A DNA stretch of 64,000 nucleotides from Paractinoplanes tereljensis (GTDB lineage: Bacteria > Actinomycetota > Actinomycetes > Mycobacteriales > Micromonosporaceae), in assembly GCF_016862435.1 (NCBI RefSeq), contig NZ_BOMY01000043.1:55017-119016 (forward strand), given 5' to 3'. Below the pieces are notes generated by a model. The model ran no database searches, was not told where the DNA came from, and saw nothing but the letters and a program-made list of their open reading frames with translations. The translations under genes were made by a program, and so were the position numbers. This document shows positions 33,504 to 42,900 of this stretch, piece by piece (the stretch's first letter is position 1; every line of letters begins with the position of its first letter).

Positions 33504-34784
33504 ATGACGTCTGCCGTCAGTTCACCCAGTGCTACCACTTCGCCCGCCCGCGGCCTCGTCTGCCGTGCCTGTGGCGCCGAATATCCGCTGGTCGCGCAGC
33601 ATGCGTGTTACGAGTGTTTCGGCCCGCTCGAGGTGGCCTACGACCAGGACGCCCTCGCGCGGGTAACCCGTGAGCAGATCGAGGCCGGCCCGAACAACAT
33701 CTGGCGCTACGCCGGTCTGCTTCCGGCCGGGCAGGACCCGACCACCCGGGTCACCCTCGACCCCGGCCTGACCCCGCTGGTCGAGGCGCCGGCCCTGGCC
33801 GCCGCGGTCGGCCTGCGCGCCCCGCTCTACGTCAAGGACGACTCGGCCAACCCGACCCACTCGTTCAAGGACCGGGTCGTCTCGGTGGCTCTCACCGCCG
33901 CCCGCGGCCTCGGCTTCACCCGCTTCGCCTGCGCCTCGACCGGCAACCTGGCCAACTCGGTGGCCGCCCACGCGGCCCGGGTCGGCGCCCCCAGCATCGT
34001 CTTCATCCCGTCCGACCTAGAACAAGGCAAAATCATCACCACCGCGGTGTACGGCGGTGAGCTGGTCGCCATCGAGGGCTCCTACGACGACGTGAACCGG
34101 CTCTGCGGCGAACTGGTCGAGACCGACGAGTTCGAGGACACCGCGTTCGTCAACGTGAACGTGCGCCCGTTCTACGCCGAGGGCTCCAAGACGCTCGGCT
34201 ACGAGGTCGCCGAGCAGCTCGGCTGGCGCATCCCGGCCCAGGTGGTCATCCCGATGGCCTCCGGCGAGCTGCTCACCAAGGTGGACAAGGCGTTCTCCGA
34301 GCTGGTCGAGATCGGCCTGGCCACCGCGCCCGAGGGCGGCTGGGCCGTGTTCGGCGCCCAGTCGGCCGGCTGCAACCCGATCGCGACGGCGCTGCAGAAG
34401 GGCACCGACGAGATCATCCCGGTCAAGCCGACCGGCATCGCCAAGTCGCTGAACATCGGCGACCCGGCCGCCGGGGCGTACGCGATCGAGGCGGTCCGCC
34501 GCACCGGTGGCTGGATGGACTTCGCCGACGACGACGAGATCCGGGACGGCATCCGGCTGCTCGCCGAGACCACCGGCATCTTCGCCGAGACGGCCGGCGG
34601 CACCACCGTGGCCGTGCTCAAGAAGCTGGTCGCCAGCGGCAAGCTCGACCCGGAGAAGGAAACCGTCGTCTACAACACCGGCGAGGGTCTCAAGACGCTG
34701 GACGCGGTGGCCGAGCTGGTCGGACCCACTCACCGGATCAAGCCGTCGCTGCGCGGGGCCCGCGAGGCCGGCCTGCTGGGATAA
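33504..34784 (+). CDS. thrC: Threonine synthase
   Basis: This 426-residue PLP enzyme converts O-phosphohomoserine to threonine. It has an N-terminal CRACG...CYECFG four-Cys cluster (about 19-41), as in plant-like type I threonine synthases. The PLP lysine lies in NPTHSFKDRVV, with CASTGNLANSVAAHA and a Gly-rich phosphate site downstream. The ATG at 33504 follows GAGGGAAGG. An upstream SAM-I riboswitch places threonine synthesis under control of the methionine branch product. Confidence 0.93.
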   Translation: MTSAVSSPSATTSPARGLVCRACGAEYPLVAQHACYECFGPLEVAYDQDALARVTREQIEAGPNNIWRYAGLLPAGQDPTTRVTLDPGLTPLVEAPALAAAVGLRAPLYVKDDSANPTHSFKDRVVSVALTAARGLGFTRFACASTGNLANSVAAHAARVGAPSIVFIPSDLEQGKIITTAVYGGELVAIEGSYDDVNRLCGELVETDEFEDTAFVNVNVRPFYAEGSKTLGYEVAEQLGWRIPAQVVIPMASGELLTKVDKAFSELVEIGLATAPEGGWAVFGAQSAGCNPIATALQKGTDEIIPVKPTGIAKSLNIGDPAAGAYAIEAVRRTGGWMDFADDDEIRDGIRLLAETTGIFAETAGGTTVAVLKKLVASGKLDPEKETVVYNTGEGLKTLDAVAELVGPTHRIKPSLRGAREAGLLG

Positions 34785-34796
34785 CCGTCGGTAACC

Positions 34797-34876
34797 AGTC
34801 CTCTGCCTTAAGTTGAAGATTCCATCCGCAGAGGACTTGCGCACCGATCTCAGTGTCGGCAGGATGCTCTCTGCGG
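34797..34876 (+). promoter_or_regulatory. Mutually exclusive hairpins after thrC
   Basis: AGTCCTCTGC (34797-34806) is fully complementary to GCAGAGGACT (34828-34837), forming a hairpin that could terminate thrC. CCGCAGAG (34826-34833), which overlaps that right arm, is also complementary to CTCTGCGG (34869-34876). The two stems cannot form together. This looks like a terminator/anti-terminator switch or a processed RNA. A short open frame across the region has no good start. Confidence 0.4.
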
Positions 34877-35027
34877 GAGGGCCGACGCCGTACGCGGCCC
34901 CTCACCTTTACGAGCTTGGCGACAATCTCTCGAGGTGCCCAACGACCCAGCGCCGGAGGCGCTGTGCGTTCGTCCTCCCGACCAAAATCATTCGCGTTTG
35001 TGGCCGCCGCCCGGCAGGGTGGCGGCC

Positions 35028-35999
35028 ATGTCCGTCTCTACCGGTCCGCTCGCGTCGCCCGACGACGCCTATCCAATCGACCGGGCCTGCACCGAGCACG
35101 ACCGGCCGGACGCCCCGGTCCACACCCGCGAGGTGTTCGCGGCCCGGCTGGCGACGCCGCCGGCCGAACACACCACCGAATACTTCCTGGCCCGCCTCGA
35201 CGGCGAGCCGGCCGGTTACCTCGAGCTGATGTACCCACAGGCCGACAACCTCGGCAACGTGCACGTCGACCTGCTGGTGACGCCATCCGCCCGGCGCCGC
35301 GGTGTGGGCCGCGCGCTCTACCGGGTGGCCGCCGAGCGCACCCGGGCTGCCGGCCGGCTGCGCATGCTGTTCGAGTCGATCCAGAGCCCGGCGAGTGTGG
35401 CCTTCGCGGCCTCGGTCGGGGCCGACGCCGCGCTCGAGGAACTGCGCAGCCGGCTCGACCTGGGCGCGGTCCACCTCCGGTACGACGAAATGCTGACCGC
35501 CGCGTGGGAGCGAGCCGCCGGTTACCACCTGATCCAGTGGAGCGGGGTGCCGCCCGAGGAGGTCATCGAGGACGTCGCAGCCCTCGATTCGAGCTTCTTG
35601 GCCGAGGCGCCGACCGGTGACCTGGACTGGGAGCCGGAGAAGGTCGACGCCGACCGGGTGCGGGCCACCGAACAGAGCCGGACGGCACGTGGCCGGATCA
35701 CCTTCCACACCGGAGCCCTGCACGGCGACCGGCTGGTCGCCTGGACCACGCTGAACTGTGCGATCGCGGGCGGCGAGCACGCCTGGCAGAACGCCACCCT
35801 GGTCGCCCCGGACCATCGCGGCCACCGGCTCGGGCTGCTGGTGAAGCTGGCCAACCTGGCGCACGCCCGCACGTACCAGCCCGGCCTGCGGGTGATCGAC
35901 ACGTTCAACGCCGCGTCGAACGAGCACATGCTGCGGATCAATCGGCAGATGGGCTTCCGGGTGGTGGAGTCGGTGGTCCACTGGCAGCGCGACCTCTGA
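35028..35999 (+). CDS. Double-domain GNAT acetyltransferase
   Basis: This 323-residue protein has two GNAT folds. The first contains HVDLLVTPSARRRGVGRALYRVAAERTR (acetyl-CoA loop RRRGVG). The second has ATLVAPDHRGHRLGLLVKLAN and ends IDTFNAASNEHMLRINRQMGF, as in Eis-like and other tandem GNAT enzymes. The substrate is unknown. The ATG follows CAGGGT by 11 bases with no clear ribosome site. The 3-prime end overlaps the convergent HExxH gene by 62 bases. Confidence 0.85.
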   Translation: MSVSTGPLASPDDAYPIDRACTEHDRPDAPVHTREVFAARLATPPAEHTTEYFLARLDGEPAGYLELMYPQADNLGNVHVDLLVTPSARRRGVGRALYRVAAERTRAAGRLRMLFESIQSPASVAFAASVGADAALEELRSRLDLGAVHLRYDEMLTAAWERAAGYHLIQWSGVPPEEVIEDVAALDSSFLAEAPTGDLDWEPEKVDADRVRATEQSRTARGRITFHTGALHGDRLVAWTTLNCAIAGGEHAWQNATLVAPDHRGHRLGLLVKLANLAHARTYQPGLRVIDTFNAASNEHMLRINRQMGFRVVESVVHWQRDL

Positions 36000-36423
36000 C
36001 CTTCTGCACCCACGGCCGGAGCGGCAGGTCGGTCGGGTAGCCGCCGGCGTGCAGGCCGGCCCGCTTCTCGAAGAAGTTCCGGGTGCCCCACGAGCCGGTG
36101 GCGGTGTACGACCAGCCGCAGGCGGCCCAGTAAGCCGGCCAGAACAGCGGGCCGAGCACCGCGTACTGACCGCGGTGATGGCACTCGTGGCCGAACAGAG
36201 CGGACCGTTCCTCGGCGAGCAGCCACTCGGCGCTGCGCCGGCACATGATCACCGAGCCGACCGTGAAGCAGGTCGCGGGCGGCACCCGGCGGCGATAGTT
36301 CTCGCCGATCAGCACGCCGTCCCGGCCGCGCCGGATCTTGGCCCCGCCCGCCAGGGCGACCACCAGCCCCACCACGGTGGTGCCGTTGACCGCGGTGAGC
36401 AGGGTGCGCGCCCGGGGCCCCAT
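35938..36423 (-). CDS. Small membrane-associated HExxH protein
   Basis: This 161-residue protein has a hydrophobic N-terminus (about 14-27) and LFGHECHHRGQYAVLGPLFW near residues 77-96, where HECHH fits the zinc-protease signature HExxH. Conserved-looking surroundings (EERSALFGHECHH) resemble DUF4157-type minimal metalloproteases, but identity is unproven. The start overlaps the upstream GNAT stop by one base (TGATG), so the pair is coupled. The C-terminal tail lies antisense to the end of the double GNAT gene. Confidence 0.6.
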   Translation of the reverse strand: MGPRARTLLTAVNGTTVVGLVVALAGGAKIRRGRDGVLIGENYRRRVPPATCFTVGSVIMCRRSAEWLLAEERSALFGHECHHRGQYAVLGPLFWPAYWAACGWSYTATGSWGTRNFFEKRAGLHAGGYPTDLPLRPWVQKVRGRAASGPPTPPPGSPSAD

Positions 36424-36932
36424 CAGATCCGCCGGCGCATGCGCAGCTCGGTGAGGACCGGGTGGACCGGGTGCGGCACCCGCTCGCCGGTGTCCTCGAA
36501 CCCGAGCTTCTCGTAGGCCCGGACGGCCCGGTCGTTGCCGGTCACCACCTCGAGCATCAGCCGCTCCCGCCCGCAGTCGCGCGACCACGCGGCGACCGCC
36601 TCGACCAGCTCGGCGAGCACCTTTCCTCCCCGGCTGGCCGGGGTCACGTAGACCGCGAAGATGACCGTCTCGTCCGGGTCCTCCGGCAGGACCGTGCCGC
36701 CGGCGTGCCCGACCAGCCGGGACCGGCCGCCCGGGTCGGCCACGAACTGGGCCAGCTGAGAGCCGCGCGCGGCATGCGCGATGCGTTGCCGGTAGGCCTC
36801 GTGCGGGCGGGCCGCGGCGGCCGCGATGGTCTCCAGGAACGCGAGCGGGGTGTCGGCGAGCATCTCCAGGCGCAGCGCCCGCATGCGCGCCGCGTCGTCG
36901 GCCGTCACCCGGTGCACCCGCCAGCTCTCCAC
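36423..36932 (-). CDS. GNAT acetyltransferase
   Basis: This 169-residue GNAT protein has a core with VIFAVYVTPASRGGKVLAELVEAV, where RGGKV stands in for the usual RGxGxG/A acetyl-CoA loop. LEVVTGNDRAVRAYEKLGFEDTG follows. The GTG at 36932 lies 7 bases after TAGGCA, so it is probably leaderless. An in-frame start 36 bases upstream is possible. It is coupled to the HExxH gene. The substrate is unknown. Confidence 0.8.
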   Translation of the reverse strand: MESWRVHRVTADDAARMRALRLEMLADTPLAFLETIAAAAARPHEAYRQRIAHAARGSQLAQFVADPGGRSRLVGHAGGTVLPEDPDETVIFAVYVTPASRGGKVLAELVEAVAAWSRDCGRERLMLEVVTGNDRAVRAYEKLGFEDTGERVPHPVHPVLTELRMRRRI

Positions 36933-37030
36933 GTGGTCCTGCCTACCCTGCCGGGGGCACCTGGGCAACTTTGTTGCCGGGAAGCCGACCTGAGTGGCGG
37001 ATCCTTACCTCGCCGAGGCAAAGTGTGTCG

Positions 37031-37954
37031 ATGGACCGCAACGACGCGCTGCACCTCGTCGGTGACGTGGTGGTCGAGCGGGCCGACCCGTTCGACCCGG
37101 AGTCGCGGACGGTCGAGTTGCCGCGCCCCGGCCTGCCGGCCGAGGCGGTCGAGGCGGAAGATCCGCTGGTCCCGTCGTCCGGCTCCGGGCTGCGCGGCTG
37201 GGTCGAGCGGTTCAGTGGCGTGTTACTGCGCTGCGGGGTGCCGCTGTTGCCGGTCGGCCTGCTGGCGGCGATCCCGACGCACTTCTTCGTCGGCCGGGTG
37301 GACGACACGGTGGTGGCCGCGCCCGCTCTGTCCGACCTGCTCGGCGGCTTCGCCCTGCTGCTGCTCCCGCTGATGTGGCTGGCCTACTTCACGGTCTCCG
37401 CCCTGCCCCTGGTGATCGGCCTGGCCGGCACCGTCGCCGTGACGGTCTATCGGGCCACCCTCGGCGCCCCGCCCCGGCCCGCCGCGGTGTGGCGCCTGGT
37501 GGCCTACCGGCTGCGGGCCCTCTGGCTGTGGTTCGCCGCCTTCGGCGTGATCACCCAGGCGCTGCCGCTGGTGCTCACCACCGACCGGCTCGGCCCGGCG
37601 GTGGCCGCGCCGCTGGCCGTCGGCCTGACCGTGCTCTCCACCGCGGTGCTCACCTTCACCGGGCTGCTCGGCTGCGTGGTGCTGCTCGAGCGGGGCAACG
37701 GCCGACGCCGAGCCGCCCACCTGGCCTCGATGATGCCGCTGAGCGGGCTGGTGGCCGCCTCGCTCGCGCTCACCGTGCTGCCCCGGCTCGCCGAGGCCGC
37801 CTGGGGTGGCCTCGCCTCGACCGCGGTGTCGGTGCCCACTGTTCTGCTCTGGGCGATGGCCGCGCTGGTGACCTACTGCCAGGGCCGCCGGGCGGAGGGC
37901 CCGGTGACCAGCAAGTCTCTCTACGCCGCGCTGTCCGCGCCGGAGCCGGACTGA
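37031..37954 (+). CDS. Hypothetical polytopic membrane protein
   Basis: This 307-residue protein has an acidic/proline N-terminus (about 1-55) and about six membrane spans (first near 68-83, last near 270-288). The final soluble tail is short. No family is recognised. It may be a channel, transporter or regulator. The ATG start at 37031 has no strong ribosome binding site. It stands alone between the GNAT gene and the CIRCE-controlled groEL. Confidence 0.6.
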   Translation: MDRNDALHLVGDVVVERADPFDPESRTVELPRPGLPAEAVEAEDPLVPSSGSGLRGWVERFSGVLLRCGVPLLPVGLLAAIPTHFFVGRVDDTVVAAPALSDLLGGFALLLLPLMWLAYFTVSALPLVIGLAGTVAVTVYRATLGAPPRPAAVWRLVAYRLRALWLWFAAFGVITQALPLVLTTDRLGPAVAAPLAVGLTVLSTAVLTFTGLLGCVVLLERGNGRRRAAHLASMMPLSGLVAASLALTVLPRLAEAAWGGLASTAVSVPTVLLWAMAALVTYCQGRRAEGPVTSKSLYAALSAPEPD

Positions 37955-37986
37955 CCTTCTGACGGGTGCGCGCAAGGTGGCGTTTT

Positions 37987-38013
37987 CTTGCACTCGACCC
38001 GTGGGAGTGCTAA
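37987..38013 (+). promoter_or_regulatory. CIRCE element 1 (HrcA operator)
   Basis: CTTGCACTC, nine bases, then GAGTGCTAA matches the CIRCE consensus TTAGCACTC-N9-GAGTGCTAA with two left-arm changes. It lies in the groEL promoter region, about 230 bases before the start codon. Confidence 0.9.
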
Positions 38014-38021
38014 ACAGGTGC

Positions 38022-38048
38022 TTGGCACTCCTGACAGGTGAGTGCCAG
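38022..38048 (+). promoter_or_regulatory. CIRCE element 2 (HrcA operator)
   Basis: TTGGCACTC, nine bases, then GAGTGCCAG is a second CIRCE copy, centred 35 bases from the first. Two tandem operators suggest tight HrcA repression of the groEL unit. Confidence 0.9.
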
Positions 38049-38242
38049 CAGGTCGGGACGGTGGGGTCTCGGTCACGGCGTCGCCATCGACGCCGCGGCA
38101 CGGGGCCGGTCGTCGCGGGCTTATCCGGCTCGACCTGAGGACGTCACATCGCCAGGTGGTGACGTCCGCAGATCTCCGCAACGTGCGGGTTATGCGGGGC
38201 CTCGCGGCCCGGCACCGCGAATGTCCAGGAGGACACAGCCGA

Positions 38243-39865
<1,623 letters not shown>

Positions 39866-39883
39866 GTCCAGTCGTAACAACCG

Positions 39884-39917
39884 GTAAGGGCGGGTCGCTT
39901 CGGCGACCCGCCCTTAC
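39884..39917 (+). terminator. groEL terminator
   Basis: GTAAGGGCGGGTCGC (39884-39898) and GCGACCCGCCCTTAC (39903-39917) form a perfect 15-bp stem closed by a TTCG tetraloop. There is little T-run. It also faces the convergent adhesin gene, which ends at 39938, so it may act in both directions. Confidence 0.9.
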
Positions 39918-39937
39918 TGCGTCTCCACCGCGGTGGC

Positions 39938-42900
39938 TCAGCCCCGGTGCCGCCCGGGCCGGTGCCGGCCGGGGGCCGGCACGAGCTGGCCGCCGAAGAG
40001 GACCATCGCCCCACCGAGCATCAGCGCCAGCAGGCCGGTCACCGCGACCGGGATCAGGTTCCCGCCGGTCAGGGCCAGGTTCCCGCCGTCGGTGTCGCCG
40101 CTGCTCGCCGCGGCCACGGTGATCGTCACGGTGGCAGTGGCGGTGTGGCCGTTGCCGTCGCTGATCGTGTAGCTGACCGTGTCCTTGCCGGAGTAGCCGT
40201 CGGTGGGCGCGTAGGTGATCGTGCCGTTGGCGTTCAGCACCGCCGTACCGTGCTTGGGCTTGCCGATTTTGGTGATGGTGATCTTGTCGTTGTCCGGGTC
40301 CGAGTCGTTGGCCTTCGGCTTGATCGTGACCGAGCCGCCGGCCGCCACCGAGACCTTGTCGTTCTTGGCCACCGGCGCCTTGTTCGTGCCGGTCACGGTG
40401 ACCGCGATGGATGCCGACGCGACGTTGCCGTCCGCGTCGACCGCCCGGTAGGTGAAGGTGTCGACGCCCGCGAAGCCCTTGGCCGGGGTGTAGGTGACCG
40501 TGCCGTCGGTGTTCAGCTTGACCGTGCCGTGCTTCGCCTTGCCCACCGCGGTGACCGTCACCGGGGTGCCGTTCTTGTCCACGGTCGGCAGCGTGATCCG
40601 CACCGCGGTGCCGGGCTTGGCGGTCGCGGTCTTGTCCGGTACCACCGGCGGGGTGCCCACGGTGACCGTCACGGTGGCGGTGACCGTGCGGCCGTCGGCG
40701 TCGGTCGCGGTGTAGTCGAAGGTGTCGGTGCCGGAGTAACCGGTCGCCGGGGTGTAGACGACGTTGCCGCCGCTGAAGGTCGCGGTGCCGTGGCCGGGCG
40801 TGGTCACCGAGGTGATCGCGAGCCCGCCGTTCGGGTCCAGGTCGTTGTCGAGGACTCCGATGGTGACCGCCTTCTCGTACGGCGTGGTCGCGGAGTCCGG
40901 CAGCGCGGCCGGCGTGCCGTCGGTGACGGTGACCGTCACGGTCGCGGTGGCGGTGTTGCCGTTCCCGTCGGAGACCGCGTAGGTGAACGTGTCGGTGCCG
41001 GTGAAGCCGGTCGCCGGGGTGTACCGGATCTTGCCGTCCACCACCGTGGCGGTGCCGTGCGACGGCGTGCCGACGTGGCTGATGGTCAGCCGGCTGTCGG
41101 TCACCACCGAGACGTCGACCGAGTGGCCGGACAGCACCGCGACCGCAGTGTCGGCGGCCGGCGGCGCCACGTTGACGGTGACCGTCGCGGTGGCGGTGTT
41201 ACCGGCCGTGTCCTTGATCGTGTAGCTGAAGGTGTCGGTGCCGAAGAAGTCGGCCGCCGGGGTATACCGGATCTTGTCGTTGACGATCGCGGCGGTGCCG
41301 TGGCCCGGGGTCGTCGCCGACACCAGGGTCAGCGCCTCCGACTCGGGGTCGCTGTCGTTGGCCAGCACCGGGATGGTCACCGCGGTGCCGTAGGCGGCCG
41401 GCACGGTGTCGGCCGCCGCGATCGGCGCGGCGTCGATCGTGATGGTGACCGTGGCCGTGTCGGTCAGGCCCAGGTCGTCGGTGAGCACGTAGTCGAAGGT
41501 GTCGGTGCCGCTGGTCGCGGTCGTCCGGTAGGTGACCGTGCCGTCCGAGTTCAGGGTGACCGTGCCACGCGACGCGGCGAGCACCGAGGCGACGCTGCGG
41601 CCCTGGCTGGTGTTCGGGTCGGTGTCGTTGGCCAGCACGTCCAGGGTGGTCAGGACGCCCGGCCGGGCCACGAAGCTGTCGTTGACCGCGATCGGCGCCG
41701 CGTTGCGGACGGTGATTGTGACGACGGCGGTGGAGGTCGTGCCGGACGGGTCCGAGGCGGTGTAGGTGAAGGTGTCGGTGCCGCAGAAGCCGGTGTTCGG
41801 GGTGTAGGTGACGGTGTTGTTGGTGCCGATGACGGCCTTGCCGTTGCCCGGCGTGGTGACCGCGGTGACGGTCAGGACGTCGTTGTTCGGGTCGGTGTCG
41901 TTGGCCAGCACGTTCAGAGTCACCGCGGTGTTGGTGTCGGTGGCGTCCGAGTCGGGCTGGGCGGTCGGCGCCGAGTTGACCACGCTGAGCGTGACGGACG
42001 CGCCGTCCTGGCCGCCGTGGCCGTCACCGACCAGGTAGTGGAAGGTGTCGGTGCCGGTGAAGCCGGCGACCGGGGTGTACTTCACGGTGCCGTCCGGGTT
42101 GACCGTGGCGGTGCCGTGCGTCGGCTGCTGGTCGATCGTGACGGTCAGCGTGTCGGCGGTGTTCGCGTCGGTGTCGTTGGCCAGCACCGCCACGGTGGAG
42201 GCCTGGTCGGCCGGCACGGTGACCGCGTCGGCCCCGGCGACCGGCGCCGCGTTGGTGACGGTCAGGGTGACCGTGTTGCTCGCGCTACCGCCGGGGTGCC
42301 CGTCACTGACCGTGTAGGTGAAGGTGTCCGCGCCGGAGTAACCGGTGTTCGGGGTGTAGGTGAGCGTGCCGTCCGAGTTGCGTTCCACGCTCCCGTGCGC
42401 GGGAGTGGTGACGCCGGTGACGGTCAGTGTGTCGCCGGCGTTCGCGTCGCTCGCCTGGGCCAGCACGTTGATCTGCTTGGCGGTGTTGGTGCCGGTCGAC
42501 ACCGTCACCGCGCCGGCGACCGGGCGGGCGTTGCCGACGGTCACGGTGACCGTCCCGGTCGCGTGGGTGTTGCCGTCGTAGAGCTGGTAGGTGAAGGTGT
42601 CGGTGCCGGAGAAGCCGGCCGGCGCCTGGTAATCGATCTTGCCGTTCTGGAACACCGGAGTGACGCCCTGGGCCGATGTGGTGACAGAGCTGACCGAAAG
42701 CGGGCTGCCGGTGTCATTCGCAAGCACGTCGATCGGCACCGTGCCGAGGTAGGCGACGGTGGCGGAGTCGTCCGCCGCCACCAGCACGCCGTTCGGCAGG
42801 GTGACGTTGATCGTCCCGATGTCCTGGCCGCCGGCGCCGTCGGAGACGACGTAGTGGAAGGTCGCGGTCCCGTGGAAGGCCGGGTTCGGGGTGTAGGTGA

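Noticed and set aside
34813..35229. Frame starting TTG after thrC
   Set aside because: It has no ribosome site and runs out of frame into the GNAT gene. The first part overlaps the hairpin region, which is better explained as RNA structure.
37955..38242. Possible groES upstream of groEL
   Set aside because: The region contains only the two CIRCE elements and leader. No Cpn10 pattern is present. The only GroES-like gene in the window is at 56780-57118.
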